Shown: piece after piece, positions 39,601 to 50,833 of the stretch
How the letters are laid out: every line of letters starts with the position of its first letter
How positions within the stretch are numbered: the stretch's first letter is position 1
Assembly: GCA_013397435.1 (NCBI GenBank)
Contig: VZRG01000272.1
Span: forward strand, 608,069 to 672,068
Origin: Erythrocercus mccallii
Lineage: Eukaryota > Chordata > Aves > Passeriformes > Dicruridae
DNA: 64,000 bases
Reading direction: 5' to 3'
The notes under the pieces: model-generated
What the model was told of the DNA's origin: nothing
Databases searched by the model: none
What the model saw: only the letters and a program-made list of their open reading frames with translations
Program-made: the position numbers and the translations under genes

Positions 39601-41201
39601 AAGATTCCTTGAGTTGACAAGTTCATGGACATAAATTAGCCTTTTTTTATGGATAACAAAAACATGCATGGTTTCATTGAGTTGGCTGATAAAGCTCCTA
39701 CCACTCTGGACATTATAAGGGAGAAAACCAAAAAAAAAAAAGAAAAAAATAAAAGAGAGAGAAACTAAGAAGACTGATGTGCCAGTCCAGATTTTGTTTG
39801 TTCTGATTCTGGCCATCAGCCAAAATATCAAATGGAAAATACGGTTTATGGCATTAGGAAAAAGTATAACATTAACCCCCTAATGCTCCATATTAAGGAT
39901 GTACCCCCTGCCATTTGCAGGTTTGAGCCCTTAGGCTCTAGCTGCTGTTAGACAGCAGCAGTAGTTTCTTGGTTTTTTCTCTTGCCATGTCTACAGACAC
40001 TATGGAGTAAATCCATGAGAGAAACCCCACTCCTAAATAACAAATAACAAATAGTGGATGGAAAGTTGTTGCTTGTCAGGAGCACTGCATATGGTACTTA
40101 TGTTAAACATAATCTTGGAGTTCAGCTGCATGAGTGCACCAGTAGTAATGGAAAGGCACAAACTCCAACCAGGCTTTGTGTGCTTGACTTTCTTAGCTTT
40201 TTACCTTCCCTGAAGACGTGTTTGTACCCCAGATTATAAAGCTCCACCTGAAAGATGCTTCATTCCTATTCCCCTTATGACCAAGGCAGATTGCAAGTTC
40301 TGCACAACCTTGATGTGTTTATGCAGATTCCAGATTATGTGGTGTGTGAGTTTGGAATGGCACACAAATCTCCCAGCTCAATTCTGTAGGGATTAACATT
40401 GCTTTAATATTGTGCTGCATTTTACATACCATGAAGTCTTTGCTGATGAAGCTGCTCTCTCCTCTCTCACTCCCACCAGCTCTCCACAAAGCATGCCCCA
40501 CTCAGCTAAAGATCAGGGCATACAAGATTTGCACATTTTTCCAAGGGTGACACATAACTGGGTTTTTTTGTGATTCAGGTATCTTATGTAATACTGTATT
40601 GTGTCTCAAATAGTAATATTTTTTCCCCTTCAAATGTAGCCTGGTCTGTTTGAAAGAGAAACTTAGTCTAGTTGTTCATATTCAACATGATTATTGAACA
40701 CAAAAAGTACCATTTGGGATAAGTAGTGATGTCAGCTTTGAACTGACTAAACCTGAAGTTTATGGGAAACTATCCTATCATCTATCTGGTTTATAAAAAG
40801 AGTTGCTTCTTTCCTTCTACCTTACTATCGAACTGTGAGGAATAATAAATATGGTTTAAAGTGGAGAAATATGGGGGCAAAAATAAGATGAAAACCTATG
40901 GTTTATTATACAGTAGGTCGTGTGAGTGTTGTTAGAGATAAAATATTAATGTTAGGAAAACATGTTGACGTCGTCTTCTAGATGGTGCCTATAGTGGAAT
41001 GTCATGTCATTGATATTTTGGTTTATTTGATTTATTTAGTCATGCAGAAAAGAAATCTTTTTGGGGGTTTCATTATTTCTTAATAGAAATTAGACAAATA
41101 CGGATGGAAATATATTTTTGAGAAGGCACCATTTGATGATGTTTGATGAATTATGAAAAATAATTATGAAAGAAAAGAGAAAATAAGAGAAAAGCAAAAA
41201 A

Positions 41202-41220
41202 GGGGAAGGGAAGGGAAGGG
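41202..41220 (+). repeat. GGGAA tandem repeat with four G-runs (G-quadruplex motif)
   Basis: Four runs of three or four G, each separated by AA, sit inside a longer purine-only tract (41169-41230). This satisfies the usual G-quadruplex pattern. It ends 35 bp before the assembly gap. Confidence 0.85.
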
Positions 41221-41255
41221 AAGGAAAGGAATATCATGTCATCTTGTGTGAATGA

Positions 41256-42165
41256 NNNNNNNNNNNNNNNNNNNNNNNNNNNNNNNNNNNNNNNNNNNNN
41301 NNNNNNNNNNNNNNNNNNNNNNNNNNNNNNNNNNNNNNNNNNNNNNNNNNNNNNNNNNNNNNNNNNNNNNNNNNNNNNNNNNNNNNNNNNNNNNNNNNNN
41401 NNNNNNNNNNNNNNNNNNNNNNNNNNNNNNNNNNNNNNNNNNNNNNNNNNNNNNNNNNNNNNNNNNNNNNNNNNNNNNNNNNNNNNNNNNNNNNNNNNNN
41501 NNNNNNNNNNNNNNNNNNNNNNNNNNNNNNNNNNNNNNNNNNNNNNNNNNNNNNNNNNNNNNNNNNNNNNNNNNNNNNNNNNNNNNNNNNNNNNNNNNNN
41601 NNNNNNNNNNNNNNNNNNNNNNNNNNNNNNNNNNNNNNNNNNNNNNNNNNNNNNNNNNNNNNNNNNNNNNNNNNNNNNNNNNNNNNNNNNNNNNNNNNNN
41701 NNNNNNNNNNNNNNNNNNNNNNNNNNNNNNNNNNNNNNNNNNNNNNNNNNNNNNNNNNNNNNNNNNNNNNNNNNNNNNNNNNNNNNNNNNNNNNNNNNNN
41801 NNNNNNNNNNNNNNNNNNNNNNNNNNNNNNNNNNNNNNNNNNNNNNNNNNNNNNNNNNNNNNNNNNNNNNNNNNNNNNNNNNNNNNNNNNNNNNNNNNNN
41901 NNNNNNNNNNNNNNNNNNNNNNNNNNNNNNNNNNNNNNNNNNNNNNNNNNNNNNNNNNNNNNNNNNNNNNNNNNNNNNNNNNNNNNNNNNNNNNNNNNNN
42001 NNNNNNNNNNNNNNNNNNNNNNNNNNNNNNNNNNNNNNNNNNNNNNNNNNNNNNNNNNNNNNNNNNNNNNNNNNNNNNNNNNNNNNNNNNNNNNNNNNNN
42101 NNNNNNNNNNNNNNNNNNNNNNNNNNNNNNNNNNNNNNNNNNNNNNNNNNNNNNNNNNNNNNNNN
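41256..42165. other. Assembly gap (910 N)
   Basis: This is a run of N only. The left flank is the purine-rich, G-quadruplex-prone tract. The right flank begins inside an LTR. The gap probably hides repetitive or hard-to-sequence DNA, perhaps more of the retroviral element. Any open frame drawn across it is meaningless. Confidence 0.98.
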
Positions 42166-42366
42166 CTATTGGAGGTTTTAGGATGGAGTCAGAAGAGACA
42201 ACATGGAGGATCAGGGTGTGGTCCTTGTCCTTTTGTCCTTCTTCTTGTCATCCATTTTCTGCTGTGGTGGTGGCACTTTTGGATTTGATCAAAGTAGAAG
42301 TAGACTGCTTAACATAGGTGATAGGTATTGGTATTTAATTGTAAATATGAACCATGTATTTTCTAG

Positions 42367-42374
42367 TATAAAAG
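42367..42374 (+). promoter_or_regulatory. TATA box of the gap-edge LTR
   Basis: TATAAAAG stands about 95 bp upstream of an AATAAA signal within LTR-like sequence, as expected for the U3/R boundary of a retroviral LTR. Confidence 0.5.
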
Positions 42375-42468
42375 TTAAGCACCACCTTGTCGCAGCTAGT
42401 CAGCTCACTAGCCTTGCTGCTGAGAAGACCTCGCAAGGCAGAAAGAAAAACGTAACAAGATAAGGAAA

Positions 42469-42474
42469 AATAAA
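42469..42474 (+). terminator. Poly(A) signal of the gap-edge LTR
   Basis: AATAAA lies downstream of the TATA box and upstream of the LTR terminus, in the order expected for R and U5. It is in sense with USH2A, so premature polyadenylation within intron 61 is conceivable but undemonstrated. Confidence 0.45.
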
Positions 42475-45400
42475 CAACCTTGAACAAGAAAGCTGACGGA
42501 TTTCTGACCTTTCTTCTGACACAGGGCTTGGGAAAAAGACTTTTTACACTAAATCTCAGGATCTGCCAGCAGCAGAATTCTGACATTCTTAGAGTTAAAA
42601 AAAAAGAAAGCATTACTTTTGCCAGGAATCTCAAGGAAGGAATGTTTTACGATCATGTAATCAATGTTTATGTTTTAATAAGAAGCCATTTTATGTGCTT
42701 TACTTTGGGGGCTGAATTTATTCTAATACATTTTTAAACCAAAATTTCCTACATTTATTTATAGAAAAGCAAGCTGAAATGTAATGAATTTTTGAATGTC
42801 ATTTCCTACTGTAAAAGAAGAGACTGCATCGATCCATCTCAGGGCTGGAAAAGGAAGAGTGTCCTTTTGTCCCAACAACAGACAATTTGGATGAACATTC
42901 CCTGGGCAAAAATGTTTAAAACTTATTTCAGGTTCAATAAGGGACTATCTGGATTTACAAACATAAACATTTTATTTAAATATTTGTCTAGTTTTATTCT
43001 TTGGATTTTTATTTCTGATAAAAATTATTACCTCTGTGATACATTTTGCTGCTATTGAAAACCTGTTGGGTCATATCAAATAATCAAGTATTTATTTAAA
43101 ATTAAATGTATGTGTTGAAAGGAAATTTTAAAATTCTAAAGTGAGATGCAAAGTTCTTAAAATGTAAAATTTGAAGAGTGACATTTACAAAAAAATTAAT
43201 GAAAGATCTAAAATTTTTTTATACAAATTGGAAGGAAAATAACTAGTGCAATATCAATTTCTTGTAAAAATGGAAATTCTGGTTACCTGTAGGCAAGATA
43301 ATTTCTGGTTAAATGAATAACATGTTGGTTTCTGTTTGACTAACCTTTGAGATTTTTCAGTACTACCATGGGAATAATTTATATTCCAGTCCACACTGCT
43401 ACAGGAATAGACTCATAGATTACTTGTGTATCCATAAGTTATATCCACATGAATCTGAGCATAAGGCTTTAGGACTAGAGTAGATTTTTTTAAATGGAAA
43501 AGACACAGTGTGCATGATATAGGCCCAAGAAGGAAGGGAGCCCAAAGGACAAGTTAGTGTTTGCATGTGGATATGAGCTCAGTGTAATGTTTAGAGTGAA
43601 GGCAAAGGGCTAAGAATAGTCTGGGAAATAAGAGTGAACATCAGAGTCAAGGTAGAAGTGCTCCTACTGATTTGCAGAAAATGGCAAAGAGTCTGGATTA
43701 GACAGGGAGCTGGATAAGATGATAATGACAAAGGTGAGGATAAAATGAGTATCTTTATAAACTCCAAAGGATTCACCCTCACTTCTGTCACATGTGGAGG
43801 AATCTGTTTGACTTCCTTGATGGAGAATTCAAGAATTTTAGATGATGATTGGGCTCATATTCTGGCTTTCAAGGGACCATAGCTTTCTCCTCCCTTGTCC
43901 AGGGAGAATTCTCCATCTCTGCCTCTAGACAAGGGAATGTTCTACTGAACTACCTTCCCATCGTTTATGTCCATGGGTTATGAAAGAGCTGGTCTGGATC
44001 CCTGTGCCACTACTACAATTAGCAGTGTGATGGTGTCTGATGCCACTGGGTTTAGTTAGAGGTTAGAAAGAATGAGCTAGCTTTTTATTCAGCTATACAA
44101 GATACCTGCCAAGTAGAGATTATGGTACAAAGAGAAGATAGGGAGAGAGAAGAAACCAGAGCCTAACCTTTACATGACTGGTGATGACTTGCTGAGCTTT
44201 GATGATTACCCCTGAAGAAGGGACAGATATTCAAGCTGCCTGTTGGGCAGCTCTTCAGTGGTTCAGAGATCTTCTGATGTGTCTGTCATGGTTTGAACTC
44301 GTTCCCTGAGACCTCGGCAACTGGGTAAGCTGGCCTGCCTTGAAAGAAGAGGAAAAGCCCAGAGTGACACCCCTGGAAAGTGCTGCTTCATCAGATCGAT
44401 AGAGTCAAAGATGACTAGGTTGTGTAGTTATATGCAGTTTAAACATTTGTGCAGGGAGTCCACCCGTGGAGAGTATTATTGACAGCTACAGATCAATGCT
44501 AATTTTTGATCATTTTTAACCTACAAAGACCTCTTGACCCTGTTGCCACCTTAGGGGCACTTCAAGTAGTCAAAAGCAATCACAGTAGGCAGTGTAAAAT
44601 CATCAGACCCTTGAAGGCTGCACAGCCTTGCCCGTGCCTGGGAGGAGGACCAAGAGGTATCGAGAAAGGCAAGCACCTTGCATTATGGATGCTGCTGCCT
44701 TTGAACAGCATGAAAGACTATGCTAATTTGTTTCCAGACTTTAAGTGACTTCTGTGTTCATGAATTAAAAAATAAACAAACAAAAAAGGCAATCTCAAGC
44801 AAATCTTGACAAATGCATTATTCATGATTCATGTTCTCTCGTTTTACACTTGGAAAAATGTGTTAAAACAAGGTTTTCTTTTAAATAACTTTTATCCTAA
44901 TCTACAGTGAGAAGAGTGGAATTAGTGAAGGAGTGTTTTTGTTGCTGTTAAAGCTTGTGCCGCCACTGGCAGCATGTGAAGCACTTTACAGAGCAAAACC
45001 AAAAGTCCTGCCTGGAGTAGTGGTGATGCTGTTAGAGCTACACCAGGGGAGGAGACCAGGCTGCCAAAAGCAAGGGCCGTATCAAAGACTGAGCTCTGGG
45101 CTACAGGATGTGATAAGGTCACAGTGGCTTGCCACAACCTCCCTCCTCTGTCAGGTGTCCATTTCTGTACTGTTTACATGGAAAGAATGAAAGGGCCATA
45201 GAGGAGGAATGTGAGACTGTACACACTGAAATATTTGCTGGAATATTCTTAACTTAATGACTGATGGAGTGAGAATGCCTCACAGTTGGGGACAGAGGAA
45301 GGAGGTCATGGGCTTGAAGTCCATTGGATTTCATGGTCAGCCAGTCTAGGAACATTTTAATGTTCACATTAAAATTTTATTTTGTTGGTTTTCTTTTAAT

Positions 45401-48195
45401 GGTGAATGAAATCTGGACTGTTAGCACGTGTAAACATGGGAAATATGAGTTTATGGCTTTGCAGAGGAAGACTGGGAGGATATTCCAGACAATGATTTTG
45501 TTCCTGCACCTTTTTAAGGCTGTGTCGTTGCCCGCTGAAGCCAAAGTTACAGTGCTATCAGTCAAGGTGTATTTTACAATTTATATTTGACCATTCCAGC
45601 CGGACAGTATTTCTAGGCTGAAAATGTCATGGGAGGACATAAAGTGATTCTTAAAATGAATCACCGAGTCTGCCATCCATACTGTTTTCAGCATCAGCCT
45701 TTGAGCTGAGCAAATTCATGACTGGCAATGGCAGCATTGCAGGGGGAGAGAGTGTGGCTCTGTATTCTGGGAGTACATCCCCTGAGCTTACTTCAAAACC
45801 AAACAAAACAAAAATACATGTAAACCGTTTGCTCTTCAAGAAGTATCTCTAGGAGCCAGGGATAAAAGTCATCCCTGGAAGGAATGGTTTAGCAGTCCCC
45901 AGAGAACATGATGAACTGTAGGCAAGGAAATCCCTCCATCTTTGTTTCATTTCAAAGTGTAGTGAGGATTGTAAATAATTAAATCTTGGGGTTTAGTGGA
46001 AAAATGGTAGACGGTGATGAAAAATATACCAGTTTTCTGGTTAAAAAACAGAAATCTAGTGTTTTGTAGCATTGCTGCCACAGAAACCCACCCAATGATG
46101 CAGCTCATTAAAAAGCAGAGCCATTGCTTTTTGTCTGATGTTTTTAATAACGTGTTTGTACCTTCAGAGAGCCTCTGTGTAGCAGTTCAGGGGCAGTAAT
46201 TTAATGCTGTATGCTCCCTTCCTCCCATCCCCACCCCCAAACCATGGAATGTAAATTTTAGGCTTTTAAAAGTTCTGTTTTGAAAACCTAATAGATAGCT
46301 GTCCTCGTAAAAACTATTAATACAGACTACATCCAATTGTAAAGCTAATTTTAATCATGTTTTGTGCCAACATAATTTCTGATGCCAGATTTTTATGCTA
46401 AGCATGAGCCTCTATTTAAACGTGGTTCTTTAACCTGCAGTTCATAATTTTGCAGTCGGCTGTATAGGTTTTTTGGCTATGGCAGTTTAAACGCTTCCAC
46501 TTTCAAGGATCTAAGCCATAAATGTTTATTAAAAGAATCTATAATGAAATCAGGTTTGTTATTTTTTTAATGGCTGCCTTGAGTGTGTTGGATGACTGAA
46601 CGCACGTTGTTAATCATTAAGTACTCATGTTACAAAAAGTGTTTGATAGCATTGCCATCTAGGGGCTGAACGAAATTCTCCATACTGAAATAAACTGTAA
46701 TTGAACAGGTGCTGCTATTGACAATATACATATGTTTTTGCTTTATAGCCCACATGCTTTCAATGTTTCTTATGACAAAAGATATCTCTAAATGTCCCAC
46801 AGCAGCCAGAGCTTTTTTATATATAATCTGTTCGAGGTGATTGCTATTTGCATTTCAGCTTATGCTTTTTTGGCAGTGATGACTGGGAATTCCTAACAAA
46901 GAATTATACTTTTTTTGCATTATTAATCTTGCTAGTGTTTGCCCTGTTTAACAGAAAAAAGGGATCATTTATCAGAAAAGTATGTTTATAATCTGTACTT
47001 GTGGCATCTTCAGATTTAATATTCATAATGGTCATTCAAATGCTATGCTATATTTATCTAAAAGACTAAGTCATTGTTTTGAGGAAATAACTATTTAAAT
47101 ATTTATGATCTAACATTTAATATTTAAAAAAAGAAATTAATATTTCTTTAAAATTTGTTTCAGAGTCTGATAGCTCAACAAATGTTTAAATATTAAACAA
47201 TTGGAAATGTTAGCATTTAACAACTTAATACGACTTACTGACACAATGAAATTGACTTCAGCTCTTTCTATCACTTGAAGACAGCTGAATTCCTGCACTC
47301 CCTTTCTTGTGGTCTATATAGTTCATGCCAAAGTACAGCTAAAAGTGAGATGAAATATATATGTGATAAGCTGAACTCCTTTTGTCTTTGCTGCTCTGAT
47401 CAGACACATCTGCACAGTCTGGAACACGTTACTCCTGTTCTTTGTTGGTCAATGTGCCTTTTGTGACTGTTCAACATAATTCCATGGCTGTTTTGCCTTC
47501 CTGCCTAGATCAGATTTTGTGCTGAGGCTCTCCTTGCCCGAGCAGCATCAGGTCTGTGTCAGATGCTGTTTGGGGTGAGCTGGGATGACAGTGGCCCCTC
47601 CTGGCCATGGCTGATGTCCATCAACCTGCATCCCCACCAGACCCCTCTGCTGGGCTGTGCTCCGGTGTGGCAGCAGGTCAGCCCCAGTCCTTGCAGCCCT
47701 GGCTGAGCCCAGTGGGATTCACAAATTGTTTATCCACATTACCATGGCCTGAGTAGCTAAAACAGGACAGCATGCCTGTAAAATGTCACATGTACACACA
47801 AGATGTCTAAGATTTCTGTAGAGGCAGGCATCACTTGTGTACCACAGGTTTTTACATGCTTGAGTCCAATTCCAGGAAGCCTCACTGAGCTAGCTCAGAC
47901 ACATGCTGAATGAACTGTAAGTTATGTCCTAGCTGAGATTCAGACTGTGTAGGACTCCCAAGGAATTCACTAAAAAGGCTACATCATAATAATAGATAAT
48001 TTTTTAAAACCCTAAGAATTTCTTTTTGAGGCTCAATCATAAAAAACCCACCAAAAAATATCCTAGTAACCAGATGGGGTATTCTGCAAAGCAGTCAGAA
48101 GTGACCCAGAGCTGAGGTCTCATTTTCCAAGTGACATAAACCACAGATGCTGATTACTTTTTTAACTAACTCAAACATCTGTATTCTTGCTTCAG

Positions 48196-48423
48196 GGAAC
48201 AAAGCATCAGGCTCATTTATTTGGATTGAAACCTTTCACAACATATCATATTCATGTCGTAGCTGTAAACAACGCCGGGCAGGTTTCAAGCCCCTGGACA
48301 TCTGTGCGCACTTTGGAAGCTTCACCCAGTGGCCTGAGCAACTTCACCGTGGAAAAGAAAGAAAATGGCAGGGCTCTGCTGCTGAAATGGTCAGAGCCCT
48401 CACAACCCAATGGTGTGATTAAG
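48196..48423 (+). CDS. USH2A: USH2A exon 62 equivalent: end of FN3 module 5 and start of module 6
   Basis: The exon is 228 nt, phase 0 at both ends, equal to human exon 62 (c.12067-12294, recalled). It starts GTKHQAHLFGLKPFTTYHIH, closing module 5, then carries the linker VRTLEASPSGLSNFTVE. Module 6 opens with GRALLLKWSEPSQPNGVIK. The sequon NFT is present. In place of the cysteine pair, module 5 has VNNAGQ. The acceptor is gcttcag and the donor is aag/gtaatc. Confidence 0.93.
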
Positions 48424-49250
48424 GTAATCTTCATCTTGACAGTTCACTTGATTAAAAAGGAGAAGGAAAATGCTGAATATCAAAACATTTTTTGCTGAAA
48501 AAGACGCAATCAAATGCATTATAGTTTAAAATAAGATGGCAGTCCTATATAAGCACAAGACACTCTGTGAGTTCTCTATGCTTCTCATTATATTAAAATG
48601 AATAATAACATTCTTGTGCTACTTTGTGACTGTAAATTTTCATTTACACTGAACCAAATTGTTCATTTAATGCATAGAAAGCTGCACATGAAAGCTCATA
48701 TTCTTGCTCATTGTAAAATTGGACATGACCAAAATGTGTTTGTAGAAAACCTGGGTTTAATAGAATGTTGTTCTGAAATTCGAAACTTCTTTTAGCTCAA
48801 TGGTTTCAACTGAATGTAAACCTTTGCCTGCAAGGTTTGCGACTAGATGGGTTTATTTGGAGGTTTTTTCCTTAAGTGACATTCTTTAGAGCTAGTCTGT
48901 GAGAAGCTTTCTGATGGCCTGTGAGTGCCTTGCAATAAAATTTGATAACAATCAAATATAATGAAAACTGTCACTAAGTGATTTATTACTGCATTCAAAT
49001 TGAAAAAAAAATCATGAAAATTGTATCAAAACATTCCTTTTGTATCAATGATCTGTTTGTGTGCTGATTGTTACTAGTAAGAATAAGTTTCTGAATCATT
49101 AATTAATAGTCCTCACCCTATTGCAAAGACTAAGGATCTCATCTACTGGTTATTAACAAAAATTGTTTTGGTTTGGTTTCCTTTTATCCTGGCTTCCTTC
49201 CTTCCTTCCTTCCTTCCTTCCTTCCTTCCTTCCTTCCTTCCTTCCTTCCT

Positions 49251-49282
<32 letters not shown>

Positions 49283-49316
49283 TCCCTGCCTTTCTTTTTC
49301 TTCCTTAATTCACCAG
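48424..49316 (+). other. USH2A: USH2A intron 62
   Basis: This 893-bp phase-0 intron runs from gtaatc to caccag. Its last 125 bp are dominated by a pyrimidine microsatellite, listed separately. The rest is AT-rich. Confidence 0.85.
49193..49282 (+). repeat. (TTCC)n-(TGCC)n microsatellite abutting a splice acceptor
   Basis: About fifteen TTCC units pass directly into about seven TGCC units, ending ~34 bp before the acceptor AG of the next exon. The tract is almost pure pyrimidine with C/T mirror symmetry. It lacks stop codons in the coding frame, so an open frame runs from the intron through it into the exon and would give a false N-terminal Phe-Leu-Pro-Ser repeat. Confidence 0.95.
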
Positions 49317-50833
49317 ACCTACAATGTTTTCAGTGATGACCACCTGGAATACAGTGGTTTATCTCGCCAGTTCCTCTTCCGCCGCCTCGAGCCGTACACC
49401 CTGTACACACTCGTGCTGGAGGCGTGCAATGCAGCAGGCTGCATTCACTCTCCACCCCAGCCAGTCTGGACAGATGAAGCTCCCCCAGTGTCCCAAATGG
49501 CGCCTGTAATCCAGGCAGTGAATGCCACCAACATTGAGCTGAGCTGGTTGCAGCCAATTAATCCGAATGGAAAAATAATTCGCTATGAAGTTATTCGCAG
49601 ACACACAGAAGAGACTGTTGCAGGGCACAGAGCAGCAACAGAAGATGAGAAAGTTGTCTTCACAGAATATAACACTGAAAGCAATTCATTCACCTATAAT
49701 GATAAAAGTTTACAGCCATGGACAAGGTATGAATATAAAATACGCAGCTGGAATGCAGCAGGCTACGCTGACAGCTCCTGGACTGTGACAAAGACTAGTC
49801 AAACTGCCCCAAAAAGCCTTGCTGTCCCCAGTTTATCCGTGGTGTCAGCCAACCCCCATAAAGTGCTCATATCCTGGATGCCCCCAGCACAGCCCAATGG
49901 CATTCTCCAGTCGTACAGGCTGCTGAAGAATGATGTTCTCTACCCTTTCAGCTTTGATGCTGCTACTCTCAGCTACATGGACGAGGACTTGCTGCCTTAC
50001 ACAGTGTACAGCTATGCAGTGGTTGCCTGTACCATGGGGGGCTGCTCTACCAGTGAGCCAGCTGCAATACGGACATTGGAAGCAGCTCCTGCCTTGGTGG
50101 ACCCCCCATCTCTGCGGGCTGTCAGTGCCACCCAAATCAGTGCATCCTGGGCACCTCCTCAAATACAAAATGGGGATATCACAAAGTACATATTGAAATT
50201 AGGCAATGAAGAATATTATCCTGGCAATAGTTTGCAAATGCTGGTCTCTAACCTGCAGCCCTACACCCAGTACGATTTTGCTTTGGTCGCCTGTACTGCT
50301 GGGGGCTGCACCTCTAGCTCATCCCAGTCTGTGATGACCATGGAGGCTCCACCATTAAATATGGAAGCTCCCAGGCTTCTGGTCATGGGCTCAGAGTCAA
50401 TTGAGATCACATGGAAACTCCCAGATAAGCCCAATGGCAAAATCACAAGCTATGACCTAAGGAGGGATGGTGTACTTGTTTACTCCGGTCTGGAAACTCG
50501 GTATCTTGATTTCACCCTAATGCCAGGCATGGAGTACAGCTACACTGTCACAGCAAATAACAGCCAGGGCAGTGTCACCAGCTCCTCAGCTCAAATAAAA
50601 ACCAATCCCTCTGCTCCATCTGGGATGTTGCCACCTAGGTTGCAGGCATGGTCTTCCAGTGAGATTTTGGTGGCCTGGGATCCTCCTATCAAAGTAAATG
50701 GTGACATTAGAAACTATACAGTCTCAATCCACAAGCCTGGTGAAATGGGAAAGAAGACTTTTGACTTTGATGCATCTCATGTTTCCTTTCTGAGGCGCTC
50801 ATACATAGTGGGACAGCTACAGCCCTACAGCAG
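49317..50833 (+). CDS. USH2A: USH2A exon 63, 5' part: FN3 modules 6 to 11
   Basis: This large exon of 1,517 nt enters in phase 0 and leaves in phase 2. It completes module 6 (TYNVFSDDHLEYSGLSRQF) and holds all of modules 7-10 and most of 11. Strand-B tryptophans are in IELSWLQPINPNGK, VLISWMPPAQPNG, ISASWAPPQIQNG, IEITWKLPDKPNGK and ILVAWDPPIKVNG. Strand E-F signatures include LEPYTLYTLVLEACNAAGC, LLPYTVYSYAVVACTMGGC and LQPYTQYDFALVACTAGGC. Modules 7 and 10 lack the cysteine pair. The start is fixed by the acceptor caccag; the frame also stays open upstream through a microsatellite that is intron. At the donor (cag/gtaagt) the unspliced frame hits TAA at once, so splicing is required. In human, exon 63 continues uninterrupted here. 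Confidence 0.94.

Larger units (their letters stand above)
42166..42548 (+). mobile_element. Endogenous-retrovirus LTR, 5' end hidden in the gap
   Basis: The sequence right of the gap (CTATTGGAGGTTTTAGGATG and onward) follows the layout of a songbird LTR that I recall. A CCATTTTCTGCTGTGGTGGT segment is followed by a TATA box TATAAAAG at 42367-42374, then AATAAA at 42469-42474, then a tail ending TTTTTACA at 42548. The ~100 bp between TATA and poly(A) signal would contain the R region. The final CA fits an LTR terminus. The TG start would lie in the N run. No internal retroviral genes are visible to the right, so this is either a solo LTR or the 3' LTR of a provirus inside the gap. Confidence 0.6.
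22917..48195 (+). other. USH2A: USH2A intron 61 (25.3 kb, includes an assembly gap)
   Basis: This phase-0 intron runs from gtaaga to cttcag. I found no additional FN3 exon on either strand across it. Listed separately are an LTR-like element (29514-30180), a GC-rich patch (33380-33640), a G-rich purine repeat (41202-41220), a 910-bp N gap and an LTR right of the gap. Two AT-rich, repeat-poor blocks (about 32040-32480 and 46240-47000) look like possible conserved noncoding sequence, but this is an impression only. Because of the gap the true length is uncertain. Confidence 0.8.

Noticed and set aside
41236..42288. Long open frames of 309-350 codons on the + strand
   Set aside because: They exist only because the N run has no stop codons.
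44280..44340. Possible LTR start at TGTCATGGTTTGAACTCG
   Set aside because: Only a dozen or so bases resemble avian LTR openings, and the following sequence matches nothing I know.
49173..49316. In-frame ATG at 49173 giving a longer open frame with a Phe-Leu-Pro-Ser repeat N-terminus
   Set aside because: This is translation of the TTCC/TGCC microsatellite in intron 62. The acceptor at 49315-49316 and the human exon border fix the real start at 49317.
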